Assembly: GCA_930367215.1 (NCBI GenBank)
Contig: OV884057.1
Span: forward strand, 207,379,621-207,443,620
Reading direction: 5' to 3'
Length of the DNA: 64,000 nt
Source: Pollenia angustigena
Taxonomy: Eukaryota; Arthropoda; Insecta; Diptera; Polleniidae
The translations under genes and the position numbers were made by a program. A model generated the notes under the pieces. That model searched no databases, had not been told where the DNA came from, and saw only the letters and a program-made list of their open reading frames with translations. Below, piece by piece: positions 56,015 through 64,000 of this stretch (the first letter of the stretch is position 1; every line of letters starts with the position of its first letter).

Positions 56015-58325
56015 TACAGTTTCAAAAGATATATCTTCTATATTGTCATCCTCAACATTTTAGGACTCATGTTTTTCTAAAGTTATATAATTTTTTATGT
56101 TCTTTAACCAATTTTGATCGGGTTTCTTTACTTGGCTTTGTAATGAAATTGCCGGTTCTGATTGCAGAATCAAATACATGGATTTATTCATGTTTGTATT
56201 TCGTCTGCTATTTTTTCAAGTATGGTCTAACCTTCCTTTTCTATTGACTTTATGGGTACATTCTAAAGCCTCTTCAGATAACATCCCTATTTGTAAAGTG
56301 GAGTATATACCATGAACCAATATCTTGTGTATTGGTGGTGGCATACAGTACCAAGGATATAGTGATATGTATAATAAAAATTTTTCTCTTAACAATTTTT
56401 CAAAATTTATTACATTTATATTCTTTCCATTAGATAACATTCTTAATATGATCGAAAAGTTTTTGATTAAATTTACATCTACTCCTGTTATTTTCGATGA
56501 TTTATTAGCCTCTGAAAAAAAGCGACGAGCAGTATTGCCATCATTTGTAGTACCATATCCAGTTTTAACTCTATAAATAATTAAACCAAGTTCTTTTTTA
56601 AACTCATTCTGAATACGAGTTTTGCATTACAAAACAATTGGCTTCTTCTCTTCTCCAAAAACTCTATACATCTTTAATGGGAGCTTATATCCAATGTGAA
56701 GTAAACACTCAAAAGTTTTTATCCATGCATGAAGGGTGGACAAACCATACTTGTAAAATTCTTCTTTTACTGACCTTTCATAAACTTTCTCAAAATTCAT
56801 ATCTGACGGTTTAGTTTTACACAAAAAACAGGAAGCAGAACTCTTATTTCCCGTTAAAACATTTAATACTGCACCATCTATCATTGTCAATTTCATTCTA
56901 AAATTAACCTTAATTTTGTTTCCCTTCGACTCATAACAATAAGCTGTCAGTTTCTGTATTTCCGTTTCAATACTTCTCTGTGTATTTGTAATAACTTCTC
57001 TATTTTCTTTTTCAAATATGAATTTTATCGGCCTGCAGAATCTTGTGGATGAATGTCCATTGGAACTTCTGCGGATTTTTCTGTAGCAACAACATCATCA
57101 GGTATAAAATTTTTCTTTGCATTAGCAATACAGTAATATGACGGAAAACAATTTTTATGAACGGAATTTACAACAGACCTCATCATATTATATTGTCGAT
57201 ATGAAAGGTTCATATGGCTATTTCCAAAAAAACGTCAACCACAAAAAATGGAAAAAAAAATTTCTTTTCAAGATTTTTTTTAGAGAATTGCTTATATTTT
57301 TTTAATATATGCGTATAAATTAATTGATTCGAAAAAAAAGATAAATGGTAAACGAAGTACTACAACTTTTAGCACATACTTGTGTATATTAGAAAATATG
57401 CATTTGGAACAACAATACTCTAATCTAAGGCATATTTATGATCTGAAAAACATTTTTTATTAAGTTTCTTATATAAAGGATTATAAATAGCAACATAAAA
57501 AAATTGTAAATCATGGTGGAAAAATTGTCCCGTTTACAATGTCCCGTTTACAATTTCTTTAACAAGTTATTTAAAATAATGTAATTCACATTTTATTTTG
57601 AAATCGAAACCATTTTTAGGGCACATTAGTACGCAACATTTTAAAATTAAGCCCAATAAAATATTGTGTCAGGTTTCGCAGAAATCACTGTTTAAACGGT
57701 TACCCCTTAAAACCCACTTCCGTTTTTTGTCCCGTTTACAATCACTGGTTTTTTGCAATTATCTCGGAAACCACGACAGTAAGCGAAAAATTTAATTTGC
57801 GGAAATTAAAGAGCTAATTGAGAGTTAAAAGAATCATTAATTTAAAAAATGAAAATCAGGTTGTTTTTTACAGTTTTGTCAATATAAACGTGTGCGAATG
57901 TCCCGTTTACAATCTTGGAAGTGCCCATATCAATGTATAAAGCCAAAGCATTTTCTACAGAAATTATTTTTTCTATACAGGGATCAACCTTCGTTGCTGC
58001 TTTCTTAATTGCCTCCGCAGAGTTGGCTGAAATTAATTTTTGTACCTTTCTTCTTTTTGACCTACTCGAACTTTCTTCAAAGGCTACAGAAGGTCTACCA
58101 CGAACATGGCTAGTACTAGGGTTCTACAAGGCAAAAGCGAAAAATAATAAAAACTATTAAAAGCATTCACATACAGTAACTAATTTAAAAAAATACAAAC
58201 ATCACTCAAATTTACTCCGTGGATTGGCAAATCGGTATTTAGCCAGTCATCGAACTTACACTCGAACCGGTCCCTTTTTCGGTTGCAATCGGACCACATC
58301 CGCTTTAATTTTGAATTTAAATTAT
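56015..58325 (-). pseudogene. Transib-type (RAG1-related) transposase, frameshifted and interrupted
   Basis: Minus strand, in order: exon with DCNRKRDRFECKFDDWL (58,30x-58,217); a phase-0 GT-AG intron (58,124-58,216); GRPSVAFEESSRSSKRRK to NALALYIDM. Then comes a 710-bp insertion (57,216-57,925), followed by NLSYRQYNMMR, FPSYYCIANAKK and VATEKSAEV. After a frameshift near 57,050: MKLTMIDGAVLNV, zinc-type CFLC and YGLSTLHAWIKTFECLLHI. After another near 56,640: GYGTTNDGNTARRFF, SLYPWYCMPPPIHKILVHG and GMLSEEALE. A decayed C-terminus follows. The CxxC, LHAWI and SEEA-E-K-R order parallels RAG1's CTLC, LHCDIGN and SEGNESGNKLFRRFR, so Glu in SEEA is the likely third catalytic acid (inference). 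Confidence 0.8.
57216..57925. mobile_element. GGCTATTTCC element, 710 bp, complete copy inserted in the Transib gene
   Basis: The ends GGCTATTTCCAA and (reverse complement) GGCACTTCCAA are flanked by CATAT (57,211-15 and 57,926-30). Deleting the element and one CATAT rejoins ...YIDM and NLSYR... in frame. Four copies of TGTCCCGTTTACAA lie at 57,525, 57,539, 57,727 and 57,898. A 65-codon frame (57,598-57,795) is shared with the copy at 41.2 kb. The position equivalent to the pogo-like insertion in that copy is empty here. Superfamily unassigned (4-5 bp duplication). Confidence 0.9.
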
Positions 58326-58784
58326 ATATATTTTTTGAACGTCTTTCGCTTACAAAGATTTCCCTATTCGAGCTCCCACAATTCCTGATAATTTTGTAAC
58401 TACATCTTTTTGTTCAATTCGGTTTGTGCTTTGTTGTGATACAGACGTGTATTTTTAGCCCCGCATACGATTTGAACTATTAATTAATCACATTTGATTT
58501 TTTAATACATAAATATAAGCAGCGAATGGACGCTTAAAAAAAAAATAATATATTTTGTTATTTAAATTACTTAACATAATAGTGAACAATTTAAAACGAT
58601 AAAATTAAATAAAATAAAACAGTAAAAATATATATGTATGTACGTATGAATGTTCATACATGTGTATACATATTCTGAACAAAACATTTAAATTCTGGTT
58701 TTTTCTTTTGTTGTTGTAAAATACAATAAATAATAAAAATATTAAAGCAAAGCAAAACGGTGAAAAACAAAAACAACTCTTTGC
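58326..58784 (+). other. Transib 5' region and Jockey 5' UTR (junction unresolved)
   Basis: The Jockey start is not marked by a clean duplication. CAATTCGGTTTGTGC at 58,412 resembles initiator/downstream promoter sequence at the start of some Jockey elements. The preceding ATCTTTTTGTT partly matches ATCTTTGTTTT after the LINE tail. Both points are tentative. Confidence 0.35.
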
Positions 58785-60251
58785 ATGAATACAAACAGTG
58801 AAACAACACTAAGACAAAATGAAAGAAACGTTTACGTTTTAGTTAATGCAAATGAAAATAATGCAGAAATAAATAAAACAAAACAAAACAATATTAACTA
58901 CCTAACGGCTAAGCCAATTACTCGAACACGTTCCCTCTCACCCTCGGTATTTACACAAACGGTGGATAGTAACTCATTAAAAAAACTACAACAAGATTTG
59001 GTGACAAGTGTTGCCAGGCCAGCAAGTATTGCCGTGACGTCAAAAACAAATTTAGTGGGAAATGATACCATGAACTCAAAAACACAAATGCAATGGAAAA
59101 CCCCCCTGTAAAAAGTTGTCAAAAGCCTACAGTACAAGTTGGTATGGACAGGTACATAACAGTGCTTAAACGGGGACGCAGCCCTACCTCTGCAGCAGTT
59201 GCTTCGGCCTCAAAAGTACCATCTTTTGATAAAATAAATACTCAAAATCGTTTTGCAATTCTGGAGGATGAATCCTCTGAAGCACCAAACGTCATTAAGC
59301 CATCCAAGCCTCCCCCGATATATCTAAGGGAGCAAAATTCAAATGAGCTCATAAAGAGTGGAAGTATAAACGAGACAAAAATACAAGTCAATAATGAGAA
59401 TGATTTTCGCAAAATAGTAAACAACTTCGAAACGCTTAAAAAAAACTTTTATACCTACCAACTGAAAAGCAGTAAAGGTCTACAGGTAGTGATTAAGGGT
59501 ATTGACTCATGTGTGGACCCAGAAGAGGTTAAAACATTCCTAGAAGAAAAAGGCTTCAAGGTAAAACATGTAGTAAATATTAAAAATAGAGAAAAAATTC
59601 CCCAACCACTTTTTCGAGTGGAGTTTGAACCCGGCGACGTAAAACTTAAAAACAACGAAACACATCCTATTTACAATTTAAAATATATTCTCTACAAGAA
59701 TAACTATAGAAGAGCCGCACAAAAAAAATGGACCTGTTCAGTGCTTAAACTGCCAAGAATTTGGCCATACCAAGGCATACTGCTACTTACCCCCTGTCTG
59801 CGTAGTATGTGGTGAACTACACGGTACAGTTTCTTGCGATAAGTCTAAAACCGACCCCAACGTAAAAAAATGTAGCAACTGTGGCGGTAATCACACTGCC
59901 AATTATAGAGGATGCCCAGTATATAATATTGTCAAGCAGACGGTTGGACCGAAAACAAATACCCCTCAAATGCAGGTTGCAAATCAGGTAAACACAAATG
60001 CAATTCAAGCCCCCCAGCCTAGTAATAACAGAACCTATTACGCTAACGTCCTAAAATCAAACCATCAGCCAATGCAAGGTGCCTCGCCAAGTAATGATGA
60101 AACTCCGGTTTCTAATTTAAGTCGTTTAGAAATAACCATGGAAACATTAGTGCAAACAGTAAATAATTTTACGAACACAATGGGTAATATGATGCAGGAA
60201 ATGCTTAGAATGCAATCGATGTTATTGCAAGCTGTACTTAACAAACCATGA
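58785..60251 (+). pseudogene. Jockey ORF1 (gag-like nucleic-acid-binding protein), two compensating frameshifts
   Basis: The start is ATG 58,785. The frame is lost at a C-run near 59,100 (read-through gives MQWKTPL-stop) and continues in another frame to about 59,690 (MENPPVKS..., an RNA-recognition-like part with GLQVVIKGIDSCVDPEEVKT). It then returns to the original frame at ITIEEPHKKNGPVQ. Three zinc knuckles follow: CLNCQEFGHTKAYC, CVVCGELHGTVSC and CSNCGGNHTANYRGC. The C-terminus is a Met-rich helix ending NKP. ORF1 proteins coat the LINE RNA. Its TGA overlaps the ORF2 ATG as ATGA. The net shift is zero, so a short out-of-frame centre may reflect two indels or a sequencing/assembly error in homopolymers. 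Confidence 0.85.
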
Positions 60252-62920
60252 ATTGTTTAAAAATTTGTTTTTGGAACGCAAACGGCATCCGCCAACATAA
60301 AAATGAATTAGAATACTTTCTTAAAAATAAACAAATTGATGTCATGATGATTTCTGAAACTCATTTGACCTCAAGAAATACGTTTAAAATCAATGGTTAT
60401 ATACTATATGATACCAAGGACCCTCGAGATAGAGCTTGTGGAGGTTCTGCCATCTTAATAAAAACTCGAGTCAAACACTACATTATGTGTGATCACCGTG
60501 AAGACTATCTGCAAGCAACGACTATTTGTGTTGAGGAGCTAAATCGAAACATAGTAATTTCTTCTTTATACTCTCCACCTAGATTTTCCATATCAGAAGG
60601 CCAATATTATAAATATTATAAATCATTAGGACCCTGTTTTCTGGCCGCTGGCGATTATAACGCTAAACATACCTTCTGGGGGTCACGACTTATAACACCA
60701 AAAGGTCGTGTTTTGTTTAACACAATCTCTAAAATGGGTTTAAATGTGGTCGCGAGCGGGCAACCAACATATTGGCCTACTGATCAGCAAAAAATTCCAG
60801 ATGTTATCGACTTTGGCGTGGTTAAAAACATCCCCACAGAAACGATTCATGTTGAAGCTTCCTTAGAATTATCATCCGACCACACACCTACAATTGTTAC
60901 TATATCGAACCCAAATAGAATTGTATTTCCGTCAGGTTACTTAGCGACGCCAGCCACACAAATAAATTGGTTAAAATATAAAAAATTTCTCAGTGCCCAT
61001 TGCACAGAAAATATTCCGCTTAGTACACCGGAGAATGTGGATCTCTCTCTTGTTAACTTTGACAGTTATCTTAAACTAGCTGTCCAACACTCCAGCGTTA
61101 CACCCAAAAAAATTAAAAATAATAAAATATGTTCTTCAGATGTCGAGCGGCTCTTGACTGAAAAAAGGAGAGTTCGAAGAGAGTGGCAACTTTACAGATC
61201 CCCGCAACTTAAGATTTTATTAAAAGAATGCACAAAAAGGCTAAGAAAGTTGCTACAGAATCAGAAAACGGCTTCTCTAGAAAAGTATCTTAAGGAACTT
61301 GATGCAACTCCACAATCTGACTACTCATTATGGCGTGCAGCTAGAAATCTAAAAAGGCCAGTTATATCTAAGCCACCATTAAGAAACTCGAATGGTAGTT
61401 GGGCAAGAAATGATAATGAAAAAGGAAACCTGTTTGTAAATCATTTGAAAAACGTATTTACACCAAATATATCTCACAATATTGCGGTCGAGTTACCACC
61501 TGTTGATGCTAGAGCAGCTATTCCCCTCAGATTTGAGATAAGAGAAATCGAAAAGGCTATTTGTGACTTAAACACTAAGAAGGCACCTGGTATTGATAAA
61601 ATCAGTAATAAAATGCTTTTGGAGCTACCTCGCATAGCAAAGAAAATTATTCTTTTTATTTTTAATGCTATTTTACGCCTTGAATACTATCCTCAAAAAC
61701 GGAAGGTTTCCTTAGTTACCATGATACCAAAGCCAGGTAAAGATCATACAAAAATTGAGTCTTATAGACCTATTAGCTTTTTATCAAATATGTCAAAGTT
61801 GTTTGAGAAATTATTAGTTTCAAAATTAACACCAATTTTAAGTGAAAATAGATGTATTCCAAAGCATCAGTTCGGATTTAGAAGAAAACACAGCACAATC
61901 GAGCAGACTCATCGAATAGTAAATGTCATAAGAAAAGCATTTGAAGAAAAGAAATATTGCTCAGCACTCTTCATCGATGTCTCGCAAGCTTTTGACAAAG
62001 TCTGGCATGAAGGCTTATTACACAAATTGAAGCAAAATTTACCAGCAAACACACACAAGCTGCTAGAAAGCTACTTAGTCGGTCGTCAATTTATTATTAA
62101 AGAAGGAAATTTCTTAAGTTCACCTCAGCCCATTGCCGCTGGAGTCCCACAAGGCAGCATCCTGGGCCCCCTATTATACTTAATTTATACTTCGGACATG
62201 CCAACAAGCAACTACACACAAACTTCAACATTTGCAGACGATACAGCTTTTCTAAGCGTCCACGAACATCGTTATGAAGCATCGCGTTACTTACAGCATC
62301 ATATATTTCAACTAGAAATATGGTTAAGACAATGGAGGATAATGGTCAATGAGCAAAAATGTGTACATATAACATTCACTTTGCGCCGGGAATCTTGCCC
62401 CCCTATTACAATCAATAATCAAATAATTCCTCAACATTCGCATGTTAAATATCTCGGTATACATCTGGATCGGCGATTAACGTGGAAATGCCATATAGAG
62501 GCAAAATTAACTCAAATTAAACTAAAAGCCATTCAAATTCATTGGCTTATTGGAAGAAATTCTGTCCTTAGTCTCGATTGCAAGCTTCTACTTTACAACT
62601 CTATCTTAAAGCCTATCTGGTGCTACGGTATTCAACTATGGGGCACTGCCTCGGCCTCTAATATCGACAAAATTCAAAGGCGCCAAAATAAACTTCTTCG
62701 AAAAATCACAGCCGCTCCCTGGTATGATAAAAACTCAAACATTCATAAGGATCTCAATGTGCCATTAGTGAAATCTATGATTACAAAATATGCAATAAAA
62801 TATTTAAAAAGGCTTGAACAACACCCAAATCCACTAGCTCGAAATATTTTAAATCATGGCGGCCACACTCGCTTAAGAAGAAGAGACACTGCAGCACTTA
62901 CCCAATTAGATGAGCGATAA
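60248..62920 (+). CDS. Jockey ORF2: AP-like endonuclease and reverse transcriptase
   Basis: Intact 890 codons. Endonuclease (about 1-225): CFWNANGI, ISETHLT (Glu about 37), GGSAILIKTR, AAGDYNAKHTFWGSRL and SSDHTP (catalytic His about 213). Reverse transcriptase (about 430-740): KKAPGIDKISNKML, YRPISFLSN, QFGFRRKHSTIEQTHRI, CSALFIDVSQAFDKVW (Asp about 576), GVPQGSILGPLLYLIY, TFADDTAF (catalytic DD about 664) and YLGIHLDRRLTW. A Jockey-type C-terminal region without RNase H follows. Role: nicks genomic DNA and primes reverse transcription of its own RNA at the nick. Start chosen from the ATGA overlap with ORF1, suggesting reinitiation. All catalytic motifs look intact. Confidence 0.95.
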   Translation: MNCLKICFWNANGIRQHKNELEYFLKNKQIDVMMISETHLTSRNTFKINGYILYDTKDPRDRACGGSAILIKTRVKHYIMCDHREDYLQATTICVEELNRNIVISSLYSPPRFSISEGQYYKYYKSLGPCFLAAGDYNAKHTFWGSRLITPKGRVLFNTISKMGLNVVASGQPTYWPTDQQKIPDVIDFGVVKNIPTETIHVEASLELSSDHTPTIVTISNPNRIVFPSGYLATPATQINWLKYKKFLSAHCTENIPLSTPENVDLSLVNFDSYLKLAVQHSSVTPKKIKNNKICSSDVERLLTEKRRVRREWQLYRSPQLKILLKECTKRLRKLLQNQKTASLEKYLKELDATPQSDYSLWRAARNLKRPVISKPPLRNSNGSWARNDNEKGNLFVNHLKNVFTPNISHNIAVELPPVDARAAIPLRFEIREIEKAICDLNTKKAPGIDKISNKMLLELPRIAKKIILFIFNAILRLEYYPQKRKVSLVTMIPKPGKDHTKIESYRPISFLSNMSKLFEKLLVSKLTPILSENRCIPKHQFGFRRKHSTIEQTHRIVNVIRKAFEEKKYCSALFIDVSQAFDKVWHEGLLHKLKQNLPANTHKLLESYLVGRQFIIKEGNFLSSPQPIAAGVPQGSILGPLLYLIYTSDMPTSNYTQTSTFADDTAFLSVHEHRYEASRYLQHHIFQLEIWLRQWRIMVNEQKCVHITFTLRRESCPPITINNQIIPQHSHVKYLGIHLDRRLTWKCHIEAKLTQIKLKAIQIHWLIGRNSVLSLDCKLLLYNSILKPIWCYGIQLWGTASASNIDKIQRRQNKLLRKITAAPWYDKNSNIHKDLNVPLVKSMITKYAIKYLKRLEQHPNPLARNILNHGGHTRLRRRDTAALTQLDER

Positions 62921-63040
62921 ACACCTATAAAAGTGAACATAACCCGTGATGAAGAAAATTTTGTCTGGCACTGGCAGGAGATAAAATAACGTATTAGGTT
63001 ACGATTTGATTAATTATTGTTAGTTCATATTTAATATATG

Positions 63041-63072
63041 AAGATTCAATAAAAAAATAATGACAAAAAAAA
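63041..63072 (+). terminator. LINE 3' end: polyadenylation-like signal and A-rich tail
   Basis: GATTCAATAAAAAAATAATG followed by AC and a run of A. The same GATTCAATAA block terminates the truncated copy at 25.07 kb, supporting it as the family 3' end. Confidence 0.7.
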
Positions 63073-63671
63073 TCTTTGTTTTCCTTTAACTCAATCCAAG
63101 AATTAAAAAAGTCTCGCATTTTCATTTGCGTCGACACTAAAAAAAATAACAATTATTTAAACTGGCGCACTTAAGCGCAGCTAAATTTTTATTTTTATAA
63201 ATTAACATACTTTTTGCTATAAAATGAAACAAAAATTATCCCGGTAATACTTGAAAATTATTTTTTCTTCACTATTATATGTTTGCTTATCACAACAAGT
63301 TTTGTTTTGTAATATTAATATCAATGTTATAATGATGCATACACTGTTATCGACATATGTAATTAAAAATACCGTTTATATACTTAAAACATAATACAAC
63401 AACTAATCTAGTACAAATTTTGTTTATTTGCCAACTAAATTCAATTATTTAACCCTATGAAGTACATGCTCATTTTTATTCATTTTTTATGCCAAATTGC
63501 AGTTATTTCAAACCACAATTTTGAAGAGCCATATCTTTAGAAAAAATTATTATTTTAATCTAATTTTTTTTACGATTATTAGTAAAAGTGTCTTTTATTA
63601 AATGCCATTAGCCATTTTTTTAATTTCTATAATTGGATTTTTTAATATATGGCCACGCTCACAACACTGTG
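63073..63671. other. Right part of the Transib element, non-coding
   Basis: AT-rich sequence ending in the right TIR (GTGGCCATA at 63,649-57 inverted, CACTGTG at 63,665-71). It presumably contains the transposase promoter. No coding was seen. Confidence 0.5.
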
Positions 63672-64000
63672 CGATGTAAAAATTACCAACGTTGAACTTT
63701 GTTTTGCAGGCAAATTAAGAAAAATAGTGATAGTGAGAAATTAAGAAAATTTTCACCAAAAGAGGCACTATTTAATTATTCGGATATTAAAAAAATAAAA
63801 TCTTTGTAATTAAAATGTTCTCTTGATATTTAAATATTTCAAATGAAGCAGACAAATGTTTAAAATATAAAATAAACGAGTTGTGTCATTATAAAGTAAA
63901 AATTTTAAATTGTACCAAATAAGACACGGCAGTACCAGTGTAAAAAGAAAGTCTAAAATGTACTAAAAAAAAGTATAATTTTATCATGAATTGTAACATA
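63672..64000. other. Last fragment of the 650-bp repeat and AT-rich DNA
   Basis: 63,672-63,709 (CGATGTAAAAATTACCAACG then TTGAACTTTGTTTTGCA) completes the repeat copy that starts at 45,855. Beyond it no feature was recognised. Confidence 0.6.

Larger units (their letters stand above)
58412..63072 (+). mobile_element. Jockey-clade LINE, near full length
   Basis: It has a 5' UTR, ORF1 (58,785-60,251, two frameshifts), an intact ORF2 (60,248-62,920), a 3' UTR with AATAAA at 63,048 and a short A-rich tail. It is inserted in the Transib element on the opposite strand to its transposase. The 5' boundary is estimated. Related dead copies are at 18.9-20.9 kb and 24.8-25.1 kb. Confidence 0.9.
55561..63671 (-). 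mobile_element. Transib-type transposon, expanded to 8.1 kb by nested LINE and MITE
   Basis: The left end CACAGTGTCGTGACTTCATA and the reverse complement of the right end CACAGTGTTGTGAGCGTGGC form a TIR. A shared GTGGCCATA lies further in. The 5-bp CGATG flanks both sides (55,556-60 and 63,672-76). The heptamer CACAGTG and a GC-containing 5-bp duplication are the hallmarks of Transib, the family related to RAG1. The transposase pseudogene (56,015-58,325) is transcribed from the right end. The LINE sits between right TIR and first visible exon. Without nested elements the transposon would be about 2.7-3 kb, a normal Transib size. Confidence 0.85.

Noticed and set aside
56325..56576. Plus-strand 83-codon frame and neighbours
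   Set aside because: They are complementary to the Transib transposase blocks (TNDGNTARRFF and YPWYCMPP), which explain the sequence.
1..64000. CRISPR arrays, bacterial operons, rRNA genes
   Set aside because: No short regularly spaced repeats with unique spacers, no ribosome-binding-site-led gene strings and no rRNA-like blocks. The TE content is metazoan.

Overview
This window is AT-rich, gene-poor animal DNA made almost entirely of transposable elements (TEs). The TE set points to a higher fly (Diptera, probably a cyclorrhaphan such as a calyptrate). It comprises a Jockey-clade LINE, an mdg1/412-like Ty3/gypsy element without env, several mariner/Tc1/pogo relics, a Transib-type element, hAT, Helitron, PIF/Harbinger-like and CACTA-like pieces, and many MITEs. 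This placement is inference. I found no convincing host protein-coding gene, rRNA or intact tRNA. Every recognisable coding region is TE-derived.

Layout. 0-8 kb: decayed repeats, a mariner relic, two inverted copies of a tRNA-derived repeat, a 1-kb TA-flanked MITE, and a LINE relic. 8.3-9.7 kb: a non-autonomous Helitron with about 395-bp tandem units. 9.7-16.2 kb: a TAA-flanked element with Harbinger-like ends. It holds a 3.6-kb transposon with about 480-bp terminal inverted repeats (TIRs) and a broken, intron-containing transposase of a family I cannot name. 17.5-18.4 kb: an internally deleted mariner. 18.9-25.1 kb: decayed Jockey copies, tandem repeats and a Transib C-terminal relic. 26-31 kb: dispersed fly repeats carrying a CACTA-like foldback and a TIR-bounded element with unknown coding relics. 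32-36.5 kb: a 650-bp repeat, then a 3.4-kb TIR element hosting a hAT with a perfect 8-bp target-site duplication (TSD), itself hosting a MITE. 37.8-39.6 kb: a large palindrome of tRNA-derived repeats. 40-45 kb: a MITE cluster, including a pogo-like element whose empty site is preserved elsewhere in the window.

45.9-63.7 kb is a nested tower. A 650-bp repeat (paralogue at 31.97-32.62 kb) was split twice. The first split is a 9.0-kb nest: a CCCTGC-TIR element, inside it a 7.3-kb LTR retrotransposon, inside that two MITEs, plus a further MITE beside it. The second is an 8.1-kb Transib nest: TIRs starting CACAGTG, 5-bp TSD CGATG, and a RAG1-like transposase pseudogene on the minus strand. That pseudogene is interrupted by a 710-bp element. 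A Jockey LINE with an intact 890-residue ORF2 also lies inside the nest. Matching TSDs and the uninterrupted paralogue let the insertion order be read directly.

Nothing here forms an operon-like functional unit. The functional logic is that of mobile elements: Jockey ORF1 and ORF2, gypsy gag and pol, and transposases with their cognate TIRs. Most are disabled by nonsense codons, frameshifts or insertions. The Jockey ORF2 is the only long intact enzyme.
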